A stretch of DNA of 7,456 nucleotides from Actinomycetota bacterium (lineage in GTDB: Bacteria > Actinomycetota > CADDZG01 > WHSQ01), in NCBI GenBank assembly GCA_013695055.1, contig JACDBF010000394.1:1-7456 (forward strand), written 5' to 3'. Positions 6,239 through 7,456 of the stretch are shown here, piece by piece (positions within the stretch are counted from its first letter, which is position 1; every line of letters begins with the position of its first letter). The position numbers and the translations under genes are program-made. The notes beneath the pieces were generated by a model, which was not told where the DNA came from, did no database searches, and was given only the letters and a program-made list of their open reading frames with translations.

Positions 6239-7456
6239 TCAGAGAGTCCAGAGCTCTTCGGCGGTCTTCTCGGTGAGTAGACGGGCGACATCGACGCCCA
6301 TCTTCACGGCATGATCCATGTTGCCGATCTCATATTTCCACGAACCGAAGCGTCCACGCGAGTAGATGTCGCGACTCATCAACCATGGCTGAATGGTTCT
6401 TAGCGCCGCGTCCCGCTTCAATGTGGGCACGGGATACGCGTATGGAATGTCTTCCAGATGCATGGACGCGATTTCCGGAGTGCCTTCGGCCACCCCTGCC
6501 GCCCTCAGACCGCGCTCGACCTCTTCTTCGAGGCCTTGACGGGGAGTCTGTTTGTAGTTGGAGTAGGAGGTCTCGGTCATATACGCGCTATAGCGGGCCG
6601 TGTCGGCATGGGGAACATTGGCGGGCGAGTACTTCCCGAAGTTCGTCGCTCGGTAGAAGGGGGCATGGTCTTGTGGGAAGTACATCCACGACTTGTCGTC
6701 TTTGAGAGGCATCTCATAGCCAATTCCGACCATGTAGACGCCGTTGTGCTCGAGGTCGCCGGCCGCGCTGCGCACGTCCTCGGGGCAGTCCGTCATCGTG
6801 CCGACCAGGCGATCGATGGGCATGGTCGAGACGAGCGCGTCGTAGCCGTCTTCTGTGCCGTCCGCAAAGCGGAGCTTTTTCGAGCGCGGGTCGGTCTCGA
6901 CGAGAGTGCGGTTGTAAGAGATGTAGCCGTCAAGCTTGAGAGCCAGCCGCCGATAGATCTCGCCCGTGCCCCCGATCGCGGGGAATACGAATGTGTTGTT
7001 GGGACCCCACGCAACGTCGTCTTCCTGGGAGATGAGTCCCTTTAGCGCGCGCTTGTAGTCGACGATGCTCACGCGCTCTCCGATCCATTGAGACTGCATT
7101 CGCTCGGCGGGGGTGGCCCACACCTTGAAGTTGTAGGGGCGCATGAAGCACTCGGTAATGCCCGGGCCGAACACCGCCTTCATCCATGTGGCGAAGTCGG
7201 TTGTGGGATCGCCGCCCTGAGCCTCGATCAATCCGAGTATGCATTCGTAGGCGGTTTCGTCGGGAAGATACCGGAGATTGTTCTGGAACGGATAGGGCAC
7301 CCAGCGATCCGCGAAGCGAATGTAGGACGAACGTTCATGGCGATAGACCTCGTCGCCCATGACCTCCTCGAGCAGACGGTCGAACTCGCCGAAGTGACTG
7401 AAGACGACATGTCCGCCGTGATCCCACGTGAAGCCCTGGGGGTCGGTGATCGAGGA
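6239..7456 (-). CDS. FAD-dependent oxidoreductase, UDP-galactopyranose mutase/HemY-like (N-terminus outside window)
   Basis: The frame stays open from TGA 6241-6239 to the right edge, giving 405 visible residues. An internal ATG at 7360 is not the start, because the 32 codons before it encode conserved family sequence. Numbering from the edge: FTWDHGGHVVFSHF at 9-22 matches the f..D.GgH.ffs motif following the FAD-binding region. VPYPFQNNLRYLP at 53-65 and MRPYNFKVWATP at 105-116 are typical of UGM-like proteins in glycan loci. IGGTGEIYRRLA at 161-172 precedes the second FAD-contact region, and YDALVSTMPIDRLV at 205-218 is the usual D.vist.P element. GRFGSWKYEIGNMDHAVKMG at 368-387 is the C-terminal FAD-binding motif. 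The missing N-terminus should hold the GxGxxG dinucleotide loop. UGM converts UDP-galactopyranose to the furanose form, but this subgroup also includes uncharacterised amine-oxidase-like enzymes, so the reaction is uncertain. It leads the operon with the two phosphatases. Confidence 0.85.
   Translation of the reverse strand, partial: SSITDPQGFTWDHGGHVVFSHFGEFDRLLEEVMGDEVYRHERSSYIRFADRWVPYPFQNNLRYLPDETAYECILGLIEAQGGDPTTDFATWMKAVFGPGITECFMRPYNFKVWATPAERMQSQWIGERVSIVDYKRALKGLISQEDDVAWGPNNTFVFPAIGGTGEIYRRLALKLDGYISYNRTLVETDPRSKKLRFADGTEDGYDALVSTMPIDRLVGTMTDCPEDVRSAAGDLEHNGVYMVGIGYEMPLKDDKSWMYFPQDHAPFYRATNFGKYSPANVPHADTARYSAYMTETSYSNYKQTPRQGLEEEVERGLRAAGVAEGTPEIASMHLEDIPYAYPVPTLKRDAALRTIQPWLMSRDIYSRGRFGSWKYEIGNMDHAVKMGVDVARLLTEKTAEELWTL

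Noticed and set aside
6229..6291. Longer N-terminus for the upstream phosphatase starting at 6291
   Set aside because: It would overlap the flavoenzyme gene by 53 bases and put 21 polar residues before an obvious signal segment; the ATG at 6228 fits better.

Overview
The window reads as dense, high-GC bacterial DNA with short intergenic gaps, 4-nt ATGA gene overlaps, one GTG start and one lipoprotein signal. The style and protein families fit an actinomycete-like organism (Actinomycetota), possibly an uncultured lineage. That placement is inference; no marker gene is present.

Layout: positions 1-519 are on the plus strand and hold the last 38 codons of a sulfotransferase-family gene, followed through an ATGA overlap by a complete YjbQ/UPF0047 gene. 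From 597 to the right edge everything is on the minus strand. In transcription order (right to left) it carries: a 5'-truncated FAD-dependent oxidoreductase related to UDP-galactopyranose mutase and HemY-type amine oxidases (6239-7456); two tandem, paralogous, exported alkaline-phosphatase-superfamily proteins (4507-6228 and 2816-4510, joined by an ATGA overlap); a 106-bp gap with a small hairpin and a clear ribosome binding site; a cytosolic sulfatase-fold protein with Thr at the nucleophile position (1483-2709); and a PAPS-dependent-type sulfotransferase (597-1535) overlapping it. The two gene groups converge on a perfect 11-bp inverted repeat at 529-575, a likely bidirectional terminator. 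There is no gene-free stretch above 300 bases, no RNA gene, mobile element or CRISPR array that I can see.

The most interesting content is the tandem phosphatase pair. Both contain all the metal-binding motifs of the nucleotide pyrophosphatase/phosphodiesterase-type alkaline phosphatase fold, but in circularly permuted order. The segment that normally closes the domain (HSGP.D...VPL..YGPG...DIAPT) sits at the N-terminus, before the segment that normally opens it (DGGGW, then Thr nucleophile, D..GH, ADHG). No His occurs after the ADHG motif in either protein, so the seventh metal ligand must come from the N-terminal HSG motif. One paralog looks like a lipoprotein; the other has a signal peptide or membrane anchor.

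Together, two sulfotransferases, a sulfatase-like enzyme, a UGM-like flavoenzyme and two surface phosphatases suggest a locus that builds or edits a surface glycan or a small sulfated/phosphorylated metabolite. The substrate cannot be read from the sequence.
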